A stretch of DNA of 39,743 bases from an uncultured Bacteroidales bacterium (GCA_902801425.1 CADCIQ010000027.1:1-39743), one strand, 5' to 3'. Numbered from the stretch's first letter, positions 1 through 7,173 are shown. The notes: generated by a model not told the origin, from the letters alone. Translations and numbers: made by a program.

Positions 1-19
1 TTACCATGTGTGACGACCC

Positions 20-121
20 GTGTATATGTTGTGTATATGTTTGGCAAACATATACACGCTCTTAACTTATTGAACATCAGTATAATTAGAGGCGTTTTTC
101 CCGAATGTGTATATGTTTGGC
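20..121. repeat. Palindrome and direct half-sites of GTGTATATGTTT
   Basis: GTGTATATGTT at 20-30 is followed 11 bases later by GTGTATATGTTT (31-42), which forms a perfect 12-bp inverted repeat with AAACATATACAC (46-57) across a GGC loop. The same half-site with its GGC reappears at 107-121. Three direct and one inverted copy within about 100 bases could be regulator sites or an edge of the 11-bp-period palindromes seen elsewhere. No gene is adjacent inside the window, so the role is unknown. Confidence 0.7.
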
Positions 122-157
122 GTTTAATTCTAAAAAAAAAATCGCATTTTGTGTGCT

Positions 158-278
158 CTGCCTTCGCTCATCCTTCGCTCTGCCTCCGTTCTACCTCCGT
201 TCCAAAACCGTTGTAAAGCCGTTTCAGCTCCGATAGGAAGAGCGAACCCAGAGCGAAGGGAGAGCGAAGGAGGGGGAA
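158..278. repeat. 11-bp-period palindromic repeat block
   Basis: Eleven consecutive 11-base units can be laid out from 158, for example CTGCCTTCGCT, CATCCTTCGCT, CTGCCTCCGTT, CTACCTCCGTT, then AGGAAGAGCGA, ACCCAGAGCGA, AGGGAGAGCGA. A CG dinucleotide sits at positions 8-9 in nearly every unit except the first two, where it is displaced by one base, and the last. The left half (CCTTCGCT) is the complement of the right half (AGCGAAGG), so the block is also a long imperfect palindrome. It is non-coding and lies beyond the kduI terminator. Confidence 0.75.
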
Positions 279-281
279 ATG

Positions 282-333
282 AAAAGTGAAAAATGGAGAA
301 ATGAGAAGTGAAAAATGAAAAAGTTTTTTTCAA
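282..333. repeat. TGAAAAA-type 7-bp-period low-complexity tract
   Basis: The stretch is built from TGAAAAG/TGAAAAA units at mostly 7-base spacing. The same units make up the arms of inverted repeats at 8150-8262, 25166-25274 and 36085-36194. Here only one arm is evident. No open reading frame is supported. The rest of 334-490 shows nothing I can name. Confidence 0.5.
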
Positions 334-492
334 ACGCAAAGCCACATGGATTCCGATTCCTTTTTCGAACAAGGAATGCACTAAAGCTAGTCATCGAACT
401 TACATTAAAATAGGGCGTTAGTTGGTATTTAAATTTTGCATTTCTCAAAAAGCAGATGATAGGTTTTGGGAGAATACTAGATATAATATAAA

Positions 493-521
493 TACCGCTT
501 ATGGGGGAACCATAAGCGGCA
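493..521 (-). terminator. Terminator hairpin downstream of kduI
   Basis: A perfect 10-bp inverted repeat, CCGCTTATGG (495-504) with CCATAAGCGG (510-519), has a short loop and, on the minus strand, an AT-rich run after it. It lies about 100 bases beyond the kduI stop and is the likely transcription end. The U tract is weak, so efficiency is uncertain. Confidence 0.6.
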
Positions 522-550
522 TTAGTAACTTATTCCCTGTCCCTTCACGG

Positions 551-590
551 TGAACCTCGAAGATGTCAACGGCCGATGGGAAGGGCAAGG
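551..590. repeat. Dispersed repeat family D, copy 1
   Basis: These 40 bases match 38838-38877 at 33 of 40 positions without gaps, with the shared core TCGGCCG/CGGCCGA and TCTTCGA/TCGAAGA. Both copies are intergenic. Function unknown. Confidence 0.65.
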
Positions 591-617
591 GATGCCCATA
601 GGGCAGGAGGGAGTTGT

Positions 618-1655
618 TTATCTGATATCAATCACAGGAATATTATCCTTGTCGTTATAGTAGAGGTTCTCGCCAGCCATACCCCAGATGAAGGTGTAAT
701 AGTAGGTGCCGGCTGCTGCGTGCATTGACCACTCTGGACTCATGATAGCCTGTTCGTTGTGGAGCCATACGGCACGACTTTCCTGTGGCTCGCCCATTAC
801 GTGTGAGATGGTCTGCGCTTCGGGGAGGTTGAAGTAATAGTAGGCCTCAATGCGTCGGCCGTGTGTGTGAGGCGGCATGGTGTTCCAAACAGCACCCGGA
901 TTGAGTTGTGTGAGACCGAGCTGCAACTGGCATGGACCTTCTTCAAGAACATCGTTAACGATGAGTTTATACACGGTGCGTGAGTTAGCTTCCTCTACAG
1001 AGCCTACAGGCCCCCATACGGCAGCCTTGAGTGAGCCCTTACGACCGTCGAGTGTGATCCACTGTGTCTTGTAGTGCTGATGCGCGGTGGCAGAGTTGAG
1101 GTAGAACTTAGCAGGCTTCTTAGGGTCAGATGAACGGAACTCAACAGATTTGTTCTCGTCGATGGAGTTGCCTTTCTTGTCCTTGCCGATGTGTCCGCGT
1201 CCGATATACAGAGCCTCCTTTGGCTGAAGAGGGTACTCCTTGCCATCAACGATGACAACGCCTTCGCCCAGTCCGCAGTTTACCACGCCGAGCTCACGGT
1301 TATACATGAAATACTTCTCAGGGATGGTCTTGTCAACATCGAGACCGAGCTCCCAGAAGTTTTCGAGCTTCAGAGTTTTTTCAACTGGCATTGCGCCACC
1401 GAAGATGAAGCGGTCGTAGTGGGAGTAGGTGAGGAGGATGGAGTCAGCCTCCATGACCTTCTCCATGACGAAACGCTCACGGAGAGTCTTGGTGTCGTAG
1501 GTCTTGACATCCTTTGGATGACAAGCGGTTTGGAACTTAACGTGCTGATAGCCTACGTATCGGTCAGTTTCCTGTGCGTTGATCGAGCCTAACCAAGCCT
1601 TCCCAAAGGGAAGGATGTTTGATAGTAATGCTAATAATACGATTCTTTTAGTCAT
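618..1655 (-). CDS. kduI: 5-keto-4-deoxyuronate isomerase with N-terminal signal peptide
   Basis: This is KduI, 4-deoxy-L-threo-5-hexosulose-uronate ketol-isomerase, which converts the unsaturated uronate product of pectin lyases into 3-deoxy-D-glycero-2,5-hexodiulosonate. Family motifs are clear: [17 protein letters not shown] near the N-terminus, [10 protein letters not shown], the metal-binding stretch [17 protein letters not shown], and [16 protein letters not shown] place the start at the ATG at 1653-1655, which gives 345 residues and opens with a typical secretion signal ([13 protein letters not shown]… ending SINAQE). An upstream in-frame ATG at 1692-1694 is possible but would spoil the signal. 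Known KduI proteins are about 280 residues and cytoplasmic, so the leader and the roughly 30-residue linker are unusual. A CCTTCCC/GGGAAGG palindrome lies inside the leader. The next gene is a permease. Confidence 0.93.
   Translation of the reverse strand: MTKRIVLLALLSNILPFGKAWLGSINAQETDRYVGYQHVKFQTACHPKDVKTYDTKTLRERFVMEKVMEADSILLTYSHYDRFIFGGAMPVEKTLKLENFWELGLDVDKTIPEKYFMYNRELGVVNCGLGEGVVIVDGKEYPLQPKEALYIGRGHIGKDKKGNSIDENKSVEFRSSDPKKPAKFYLNSATAHQHYKTQWITLDGRKGSLKAAVWGPVGSVEEANSRTVYKLIVNDVLEEGPCQLQLGLTQLNPGAVWNTMPPHTHGRRIEAYYYFNLPEAQTISHVMGEPQESRAVWLHNEQAIMSPEWSMHAAAGTYYYTFIWGMAGENLYYNDKDNIPVIDIR
1606..1622. repeat. Short palindrome inside kduI signal peptide
   Basis: On the minus strand the leader contains CCTTCCCTTTGGGAAGG, a perfect 7-bp stem with a 3-base loop, encoding part of [10 protein letters not shown] between the hydrophobic core and the SINAQE cleavage region. 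It resembles the hairpin cores of repeat families A and B but lacks their ends, so its origin as an insertion is an inference. Confidence 0.45.
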
Positions 1656-1688
1656 AGTCTGTATGTGATTTAAATTATGTTTTCCTAA

Positions 1689-1712
1689 ACGCAAAGTCGC
1701 GAAGACGCAAAG
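1689..1712. repeat. 8-bp-period unit ACGCAAAG
   Basis: ACGCAAAG, TCGCGAAG, ACGCAAAG follow each other directly, a three-unit 8-base repeat in the kduI upstream region. Read on the minus strand it contains CTTTGCGT boxes that could mimic a -7 element. Confidence 0.45.
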
Positions 1713-1756
1713 ATTTGAGATATTAATAAATTTGTGTTTCGCTCTGCTTTTCGCCC

Positions 1757-1797
1757 TCCGGCTCCCTCCCTACGGGGGAGGGCGGGGGGAGAGGCCG
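1757..1797 (+). repeat. GC-rich hairpin repeat, family A (copy A1)
   Basis: Family A has the form CCGGCTCCCTCCC-TACGG-GGGAGGGCGGGGGGAGAGGCCG. The stem CCCTCCC/GGGAGGG encloses a TACGG loop. This copy lies just downstream of the stop codon of the permease gene. Confidence 0.85.
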
Positions 1798-1801
1798 TTT
1801 C

Positions 1802-3181
1802 TTATTTCTTGTTAATCAGAATCCTGTTCCATATCAGCATTATCACGGTGAGTGCGGTGAGTACGGCAGCACCGATCCATGTGAAGACATACTTCATGCA
1901 GGCATAGATGAGGAATGCTATTGGTGATGAAGCGAAGTCGAGTGAGCCGGCGCTGAAGCCTTCAGGCACCTGCACGGCTTTGTCGTCAGGATGTGCAGCT
2001 GATACCATCTGTGCGGCAGAGGTGAAGTTCTCTGACATGAGGGTGACGAAATAGAGTCCGGCAGCGATGACAACGAGTCCCACGATGAATGACTTCACCA
2101 CGTTGCCGTTGGTGTAGGGGAGTACCATGACGAAGACATAGAACATTCCGGCGAGTGATGCCAATGGCAGGAACTGGTTGCCTGGGAGTGCCACGGCGAG
2201 GACGAGGGTCACGGGGATGAGCAGAAGTGATACGATGAGAGTCGTAGGGTGTCCGATGACGAGAGCAGGGGACATACCGATGTAGAACTCCTTGTCAGCT
2301 CCGAATTTCTTTGCGATGAGTTCGCGTGTTGATTCGGAGATAGGCTTGAGACCTTCGATGAAGAGTCCGGTGATGCGTGGGATGAGCTCCATGACAGCAC
2401 CCATCTTGATACCGAGTCCGAGGGTTGCAGGGATGTTGTTGATGAGTTCCTGAGTGTCCTTGCAAGCGAGGCATCCGATGATAATGCCGATGATGACACC
2501 GAGGAAGAGAGGTTCTCCGAAGAGTCCGAACTTCTTCTTCATTCCCTCTGCATCGATGTTGAGCTTATCGAAGCCTGGAATGCGGTCGAGCACCTTACTA
2601 ATGCCGATGGCGATAGGCGTGAAGCCCTGACAGAAAGGCTGTGGGATGGATATGCCTTCCATGCCTGGATAGAATTTCTGGAACTTCTTGGCGGTCATGT
2701 CGGCAAGGACGAGGGTGATGATATAGCAGATGATGGCGGCGAAGAACCCCCACATGATGCTGTCGGTGAGGAAATAGATTACGGCACCGATGAATGCGAA
2801 ATGCCAGTAGTTCCACAGGTCGATGTTCACCGTGCGTGTGAAGCCAGTGAGCAGCAGCAGGAGGTTGACACCGAGGCAAACTGGGATGATGAATGCGCCC
2901 ACGGGGGTGTTGTAAGCCACGGATGCGGCTGCCGGCCATCCCATGTCGAAGACGTTAAGCTTGAGGTTGTAGATTTCAACCACTTGTCCGAGTGCAGGTC
3001 CGAGGCTTGATGTCAGCAGACCGGTGATGACGCCGAGTCCGACGAAGCCGACACCTACGTATAGTCCGCTTTTCAGGGCTTTTGAGAACTTGATGCCGAT
3101 GCACACTCCGAGGATAGTGAAGATGACAGGCATCATTACTGCGGCTCCAAGGCCGATGATGTAAGTGAATATTGATTCCAT
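1802..3181 (-). CDS. Galactitol-type PTS permease, IIC subunit, orphan
   Basis: A very hydrophobic 459-residue protein with about a dozen membrane segments, recognisable as an EIIC-GAT (GatC-like) permease: the MESIFTYIIGLGAAVMMPVIF start, the GITGLLTSSLGPALG-like region, the conserved GEPLFLGVIIG loop and MSPALVIGHPTTL. In a true phosphotransferase system the IIC part works with IIA and IIB domains; neither is fused nor encoded nearby. Bacteroidales usually lack a complete sugar PTS. Because it lies between kduI and a DUF4861 gene, I infer that it moves a uronate or its isomerised form across the inner membrane, probably without phosphorylation. It ends five bases from repeat A1 and starts next to repeat A2. 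Family assignment is firm; substrate is inferred. Confidence 0.85.
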   Translation of the reverse strand: MESIFTYIIGLGAAVMMPVIFTILGVCIGIKFSKALKSGLYVGVGFVGLGVITGLLTSSLGPALGQVVEIYNLKLNVFDMGWPAAASVAYNTPVGAFIIPVCLGVNLLLLLTGFTRTVNIDLWNYWHFAFIGAVIYFLTDSIMWGFFAAIICYIITLVLADMTAKKFQKFYPGMEGISIPQPFCQGFTPIAIGISKVLDRIPGFDKLNIDAEGMKKKFGLFGEPLFLGVIIGIIIGCLACKDTQELINNIPATLGLGIKMGAVMELIPRITGLFIEGLKPISESTRELIAKKFGADKEFYIGMSPALVIGHPTTLIVSLLLIPVTLVLAVALPGNQFLPLASLAGMFYVFVMVLPYTNGNVVKSFIVGLVVIAAGLYFVTLMSENFTSAAQMVSAAHPDDKAVQVPEGFSAGSLDFASSPIAFLIYACMKYVFTWIGAAVLTALTVIMLIWNRILINKK

Positions 3182-3194
3182 AGTAGAATATAAG

Positions 3195-3235
3195 CGGCCT
3201 CTCCCCCCGCCCTCTCCCGTAGAGAGGGAGCCGGA
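3195..3235 (-). repeat. GC-rich hairpin repeat, family A (copy A2, left arm of a pair)
   Basis: Reverse-oriented copy with stem CCCTCTC/GAGAGGG, where A1 has CCCTCCC/GGGAGGG, so both sides of the stem have changed together. It forms an inverted pair with A3 (3297-3337), with the CGGCC ends outermost and about 60 AT-rich bases between. Confidence 0.85.
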
Positions 3236-3296
3236 GCGTGAAAGGCGTATTGGTTATTAATTTTTCATTATTTTTTTATTGATTAGTTTTTGCCCT

Positions 3297-3337
3297 TCCG
3301 GCTCCCTCTCTACGGGAGAGGGCGGGGGGAGAGGCCG
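3297..3337 (+). repeat. GC-rich hairpin repeat, family A (copy A3, right arm; encodes a C-terminus)
   Basis: Forward copy with stem CCCTCTC/GAGAGGG. The DUF4861 gene on the minus strand reads into it, so the last residues GLSPRPLP and the TAG stop (3310-3312) come from the repeat. Confidence 0.85.
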
Positions 3338-4548
3338 ATTGGCTTTTCCAACTCTTCCTTCCATTCTTTCAGCCATTGAAACCAAGCATCCTTGTTGCTG
3401 AATCCGAAGGTTTCAATATGTGAGGTGGCGGTGAACCAGTAGTGGAGAGAGTCAGTTTCCGTGCCTACTACCTGAACGTATGCCTGATTAGGGAGGCGGG
3501 ACTTGCCATCGGTGAAGTGGGAGTCGCTCTTGTAATAGACAGGAGGGATGTAGATGCCGAGACCGACGGTGATGGTGTCGTACACCTTGGGGTTATTTCC
3601 GGCACATGCCCTTCCCCAGTCGCCTCGAAGTCCAGCCTTGTCGCTGAATTCCTCGCTGCCTTCCACTATATCCACTATGCCGGTGGAGAGCTGGAGGTCA
3701 GGCACGGGACGAGAGAACTTAACCTGTACCTCTACATCACGATGACCGTAATATAGGATGTAGCGTGTCACGATATCCACAGGCTTGCAGTCGGGAGTTG
3801 GTCGCCATCCTTTGTTTGTGACATCCACGATGGTGCGCACAGGTCCTTCGCATACTATCGTCTCTGTGGTGTTGCGGACATTCTCGAACATAATGGCGTT
3901 CTTGCCATCCCATCCGTGCAAGGCTCCGCATCCGTATGTGCTGCCTGTATAGAGCACATCCTCGCCGTAGCCTTGAAGGCGTTGGAGTGGGGTGGTGTAG
4001 AAACCTGTTTCGGCAATATCCATCTTACGATGGCGGTGTCCGTAGAGGTCGATGGACTGGCGGTGGTCGCAATATACGCGGAAGCCTATCATATCATTTT
4101 CCATCACAGCACCGTGAGGGAAGATGTAATTGTATGGATTGGTGCCCTTCGGGAAGGTCACGGAATTTATTCTCTGATGTTTCTGTTTCTTCTCACTTCT
4201 GTCACGGATACCTATATATCCGTATGTGCGGTTGTAGTAGGTTCTTGGAACACCGTCAGGAGAAAGGGTGACGGAGAACTCCTGTGTCTCATTGGCAGCC
4301 ATATCGGTTACGAATGATAGTTCATCGTTGATACCGTCGTCGTTGAGGTCGTCAAGTTGGCATGGAATTTCATAGTCGCCTCTCTTGACAACAGCCTGAG
4401 AGGTTTCGCTATCGAGCTTTATGACTATGGGGACGGCTGATCGAGCCTTGGGCGAAGGATTGGTGGCCTTCACATTGATTGTTTTTTCTGCTGCGCTTAG
4501 GGTTGTAGCTAACCCGAGCATAGCCAGAAGTGCAGTTAGTTTCTTCAT
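3310..4548 (-). CDS. Secreted DUF4861 protein of pectin/uronate locus
   Basis: A 412-residue protein with a clear signal peptide (MKKLTALLAMLGLATTLSA, cleavage near residue 20). It matches the DUF4861 family as I know it: an N-terminal β-rich region (VPIVIKLD… KRGDYEIPCQLDDLNDDGINDELSFV) followed by the conserved block with IGFRVYCDHRQSIDLYGHR and GYGEDVLYTGSTYGCGALHGWDG. Members are often found in polysaccharide loci for uronate-containing polymers, next to unsaturated uronyl hydrolases; no catalytic mechanism is established as far as I know. It is predicted periplasmic. Its C-terminal residues GLSPRPLP and the stop codon are donated by repeat A3, suggesting that the original C-terminus was replaced. 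Likely cotranscribed with the permease and kduI downstream, although repeats interrupt the spacers. Confidence 0.8.
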   Translation of the reverse strand: MKKLTALLAMLGLATTLSAAEKTINVKATNPSPKARSAVPIVIKLDSETSQAVVKRGDYEIPCQLDDLNDDGINDELSFVTDMAANETQEFSVTLSPDGVPRTYYNRTYGYIGIRDRSEKKQKHQRINSVTFPKGTNPYNYIFPHGAVMENDMIGFRVYCDHRQSIDLYGHRHRKMDIAETGFYTTPLQRLQGYGEDVLYTGSTYGCGALHGWDGKNAIMFENVRNTTETIVCEGPVRTIVDVTNKGWRPTPDCKPVDIVTRYILYYGHRDVEVQVKFSRPVPDLQLSTGIVDIVEGSEEFSDKAGLRGDWGRACAGNNPKVYDTITVGLGIYIPPVYYKSDSHFTDGKSRLPNQAYVQVVGTETDSLHYWFTATSHIETFGFSNKDAWFQWLKEWKEELEKPIGLSPRPLP

Positions 4549-4574
4549 ATAGTTTAAGGTCTTATGTTTTATAG

Positions 4575-4630
4575 TTTGAGTTTAGGGTTTAGAGTTTAGT
4601 GATTAGAGTTTAGTGATTAGGGCTTGGGGG
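4575..4630. repeat. 7-bp-period tandem repeat (TTAGAGT type)
   Basis: Eight direct 7-base units can be read: TTTGAGT, TTAGGGT, TTAGAGT, TTAGTGA, TTAGAGT, TTAGTGA, TTAGGGC, TTGGGGG. It lies between the lipoprotein stop and the DUF4861 start and may change length by slippage. Confidence 0.75.
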
Positions 4631-4640
4631 AGGGGCGTTG

Positions 4641-5156
4641 TTAGCGCATCATCCATGTGCCGTTAACCCTGACCATAGGCACTACAACTTGTTCACTTGT
4701 GTTATCACCGTAATTGAATATAAGGAATGCGTTTGCTGTGATGTGTGCTGTGTCCTTTGGCTGTCCTTCTGCATCGGTAGGACAGGTGAGGGCTCCTTTC
4801 ACTTTCTTCACAGACTTGATGCCCTTGTGGTCACGTTCCTGTTGTCCGAGGAACATCTTCATATTTGTTTCGAGTTGCTCACGATATGTGGGAACAACAT
4901 CAACGTGCATCGCCGTGCCGTCAACGAAGGCTGTGATGTCGCCGTTCAGCAACTGCTCGTAATATACCTTTGCTGTTTCTGCTGCAAGGTCGGCATGATC
5001 AAGGTTCTCTTCGCTTGAGCAAGAGAAGAGAAAGAACAAGAGACCCACCCCCAATAGCCCCTCACCCGCCCTGCGGGCACCCTCTCCCCAGGGGGCGAGG
5101 GAAAGTATGTTTTTTCTACTAATGGAATGTTGGATATTACGAATTTTATTGCGCAT
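4641..5156 (-). CDS. Small lipoprotein with a repeat inserted in its signal peptide
   Basis: A 171-residue protein of unknown function. The lipobox LFSC (Cys about 46) follows a hydrophobic stretch (LLGVGLLFFLFSC), so it should be lipid-anchored. The mature part (AAETAKVYYEQLLNGDITAFVDG… ending VVVPMVRVNGTWMMR) has the look of the small NTF2-like/DUF4878 type lipoproteins of Bacteroidales, with a closing Trp-containing strand; this is a resemblance only. Oddly, residues about 19-36 (LAPWGEGARRAGEGLLG) are the translation of a family B repeat, which lengthens the positive n-region of the signal. The ATG at 5154-5156 lies between the two arms of a B-B inverted pair, so both the promoter region and the start may have been reshaped by the element. 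A start closer to the lipobox is not obvious. Confidence 0.7.
   Translation of the reverse strand: MRNKIRNIQHSISRKNILSLAPWGEGARRAGEGLLGVGLLFFLFSCSSEENLDHADLAAETAKVYYEQLLNGDITAFVDGTAMHVDVVPTYREQLETNMKMFLGQQERDHKGIKSVKKVKGALTCPTDAEGQPKDTAHITANAFLIFNYGDNTSEQVVVPMVRVNGTWMMR
5057..5107 (-). repeat. GC-rich hairpin repeat, family B (copy B1, in coding sequence)
   Basis: On the minus strand it has a CCCC/GGGG hairpin, then a second stem GCCC-GCA-GGGC and the GAGGGGC end. It is translated in frame in the lipoprotein leader. It pairs with B2 in inverted orientation, 76 bases apart. Confidence 0.85.
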
Positions 5157-5183
5157 TTCTTTCAGTTTTATGATTGCAAGTAC

Positions 5184-5239
5184 TAACTTCTCCTTCTCCC
5201 CTTGGGGAGAGGGTGCCCGTAGGGCGGGTGAGGGGCCGT
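5184..5239 (+). repeat. GC-rich hairpin repeat, family B (copy B2)
   Basis: Begins TAACTTCTCC, has hairpins CCCC-TT-GGGG and GCCC-GTA-GGGC, and ends GGTGAGGGGCCGT. It lies 13 bases from the der stop codon and is the right arm of the B1/B2 pair. Confidence 0.85.
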
Positions 5240-5252
5240 TGGGGTCTTCTAT

Positions 5253-6566
5253 TTATTTCTGCCTAATAAACACATTAATAGGTGTACCTGTCAGAGTCCA
5301 GTTCTCGCGAATCTTATTCTCAAGGAATCGGCGATAGTTCTCGCGGATATACTGAGGGAGATTGGCATAGAACACGAAGCTTGGAATCTGGGTGTCAGGA
5401 ATCTGGTTGCAGTACTTTATCTTGATGTACTTACCCTTGACAGACTGTGGAGGGAATGCCTCGATGATAGGAAGCATGACCTCATTGAGCTTCGATGTAC
5501 CGATCTTTGCCTTACGGTTGAGATATACCTGCTTGGCGGTCTCGAGTACCTTGAAGATACGCTGCTTTGTTAGTGCTGAAGCGAAGATGATAGGGAAATC
5601 TGTGAATGGAGCCATGCGGTTGCGGATAGCATTCTCGAAGGTGTCGATAACCTTCTGTGACTTCTCCTGCACCAAATCCCACTTGTTTACAACGACAACG
5701 AGGGATTTGTTGTTCTTCTGTACGAGCTGGAAGATGTTCATATCCTGTGCCTCGATACCGCGTGTGGCATCTATCATAAGGATACATACATCTGAGTTCT
5801 CGATTGCGCGGATAGAGCGCATAACGCTATAGAACTCAAGGTCTTCTGTTACCTTGTTCTTACGGCGGATACCTGCCGTATCAACGAGGTAGAAGTCGAA
5901 ACCGAACTTATCATAGCGTGTATAGATAGAGTCGCGTGTAGTTCCTGCGATATCAGTCACGATGTTACGCTCCTCACCAATGAAGGCATTTATGAGACTT
6001 GACTTTCCTGCATTTGGACGACCAACGACAGCGAAACGTGGAATGTTCGTGTCAATATCATCAGGAGTTGCATCAGGAAGTTTCTTTAGAACCTCATCGA
6101 GAAGGTCACCTGTTCCGCTACCTGTTGCTGCGCTTATGCAGAAAGGATCGCCGAGACCGAGGGCATAGAACTCAGCGGCATAGTACTGCTGATTGGTGTT
6201 GTCGGTCTTGTTGCTTACGAGGATGACAGGCAACTTGGTCTTGCGAAGTATTTCTGCAACATCTGTATCGAGATCGGTAACACCTGTCTGTACATCCACA
6301 AGGAATAGCACGAGGTCTGCCTCCTCTGTTGCGATGAGCACTTGTTGACGGATAGCATCTTCGAATATGTCGTCAGAATTTACCACCCAACCGCCTGTAT
6401 CAACGATTGAGAATTCTTTGCCGCACCATTCACACTTGCCGTACTGGCGGTCACGTGTAGTGCCTGCTACATCACTTACGATAGCCTGACGACTCTGTGT
6501 CAGTCTGTTGAAAAGAGTGGACTTTCCCACATTCGGGCGTCCAACTATTGCTACGAGATTTCCCAT
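5253..6566 (-). CDS. der: Ribosome-assembly GTPase Der (EngA)
   Basis: A double-GTPase of 437 residues, the normal length for Der, needed for 50S subunit maturation. The first G domain shows [27 protein letters not shown] and NKTD. The second shows [33 protein letters not shown] and NKWD. A C-terminal KH-like domain follows (about residues 350-437, with [12 protein letters not shown] and FVFYANLP). In other Bacteroidales der normally follows era directly; here a 600-base insertion with a DUF559 gene separates them. Confidence 0.97.
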   Translation of the reverse strand: MGNLVAIVGRPNVGKSTLFNRLTQSRQAIVSDVAGTTRDRQYGKCEWCGKEFSIVDTGGWVVNSDDIFEDAIRQQVLIATEEADLVLFLVDVQTGVTDLDTDVAEILRKTKLPVILVSNKTDNTNQQYYAAEFYALGLGDPFCISAATGSGTGDLLDEVLKKLPDATPDDIDTNIPRFAVVGRPNAGKSSLINAFIGEERNIVTDIAGTTRDSIYTRYDKFGFDFYLVDTAGIRRKNKVTEDLEFYSVMRSIRAIENSDVCILMIDATRGIEAQDMNIFQLVQKNNKSLVVVVNKWDLVQEKSQKVIDTFENAIRNRMAPFTDFPIIFASALTKQRIFKVLETAKQVYLNRKAKIGTSKLNEVMLPIIEAFPPQSVKGKYIKIKYCNQIPDTQIPSFVFYANLPQYIRENYRRFLENKIRENWTLTGTPINVFIRQK

Positions 6567-6577
6567 ATATTATTATT

Positions 6578-6632
6578 CGGCCCCTCACCCGCCCTGCGGG
6601 CACCCTCTCCCCAAGGGGCGAGGGGAAAGTTA
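6578..6632 (-). repeat. Family B repeat (copy B3), left terminal inverted repeat of the DUF559 element
   Basis: Reads CGGCCCCTCACCCGCCC at its outer end and AAGTTA at its inner end. It is the near mirror of B4 (7094-7153) over about 55 bases. Inner hairpins: GCCC/GGGC and CCCC/GGGG. Confidence 0.9.
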
Positions 6633-6684
6633 GTATTGCTGTTTGTGAGTTTGTTGTTAAAAGTAAAACTCGAAAATTGTAATA

Positions 6685-7071
6685 CTAAGCCTTGAATGGC
6701 AGGTCTATGCTTATGTTTTGTTTGATTATAGTGATAACTGACTCGATTTGATGGAAAATGTCGTTGTTATTAAAACGTAGAACCTTGTAGCCCATGCTTT
6801 CCAGCCAGTTTTGTCTTATTCTATCTTTCTGTTGTTGTGTTGGATTGTTATGATATCCTCCATCAACTTCAATTATTAGTTTCTGCTTTAGACATATAAA
6901 ATCAACGATATAATCACCGATGATATGTTGTCTTCTGAATCTTCCACCAATCTGTTCATTCTTTATGTAATTCCATAAATACCTTTCTGCATCTGTCATC
7001 ATAGAACGATTATCTTTTGCATTTTGCTTGATAGTCGAATATGAATCGGGGTATGCGGTTTTGAAATCCAT
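6685..7071 (-). CDS. DUF559 PD-(D/E)XK endonuclease-like protein
   Basis: A 128-residue protein of the DUF559 family, related in fold to Vsr very-short-patch-repair nucleases. The family signature is intact: TDAERYLWNYIKNEQIGGRFRRQHIIG, then D57 in VDF, E68 and D70 in IIEVDGGYH with H74, and the closing GYKVLRFNNNDIF. These acidic residues form a typical PD-(D/E)XK metal site, so a DNA-cutting or nicking activity is plausible. Length is typical. It has no partner methylase or toxin-antitoxin gene. It lies inside inverted family B repeats between der and era, and its AT-rich codon use differs from the flanking housekeeping genes. I infer that it belongs to the repeat element and may process the hairpin ends; direct evidence is lacking. 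Confidence 0.88.
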   Translation of the reverse strand: MDFKTAYPDSYSTIKQNAKDNRSMMTDAERYLWNYIKNEQIGGRFRRQHIIGDYIVDFICLKQKLIIEVDGGYHNNPTQQQKDRIRQNWLESMGYKVLRFNNNDIFHQIESVITIIKQNISIDLPFKA

Positions 7072-7093
7072 AGAGAATGTGATTTGAAAGTTG

Positions 7094-7153
7094 TAACTTC
7101 TCCCTCGCCCCTTGGGGAGAGGGTGTCACGTAGTGACGGGTGAGGGGCCGTTT
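7094..7153 (+). repeat. Family B repeat (copy B4), right terminal inverted repeat of the DUF559 element
   Basis: Starts TAACTTCTCC and has the second stem as GTCAC-GTA-GTGAC, where other copies have GCCC-GTA-GGGC, so both sides of the stem changed together. Its end, GTGAGGGGCCGTTT (7140-7153), is duplicated in tandem at 7154-7167. Confidence 0.9.
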
Positions 7154-7173
7154 GTGAGGGGCCGTTTGGCTGT

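Larger units (their letters stand above)
6578..7153. mobile_element. Candidate mobile element: DUF559 nuclease gene between 55-bp inverted repeats
   Basis: The unit is about 575 bases: repeat B3, a 461-base AT-rich interior holding one nuclease gene, and repeat B4 inverted. It sits between der and era, which are normally adjacent. The interior is visibly richer in A+T than its neighbours, as expected for acquired DNA. I do not see a clear target-site duplication, and the mechanism is unknown. Smaller inverted pairs of the same repeats without a gene (5057-5239, 37752-37936) could be non-autonomous relatives. Confidence 0.6.

Noticed and set aside
10-216. A 68-codon open frame at the left edge
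   Set aside because: It runs through the half-site palindrome and the 11-bp repeat block; composition reflects the repeats rather than a protein.
1802-3181. A working galactitol phosphotransferase system
   Set aside because: Only the IIC part is encoded; IIA, IIB and galactitol enzymes are not in the window.
5107-5337. A 76-codon plus-strand open frame between the lipoprotein and der
   Set aside because: It consists mostly of the translated B2 repeat and the antisense of der; there is no independent support.
6685-7071. DUF559 gene as a Vsr mismatch-repair nuclease with a cytosine methylase
   Set aside because: No methylase is nearby and the sequence follows the DUF559 pattern rather than that of Vsr proteins; only the fold is shared.
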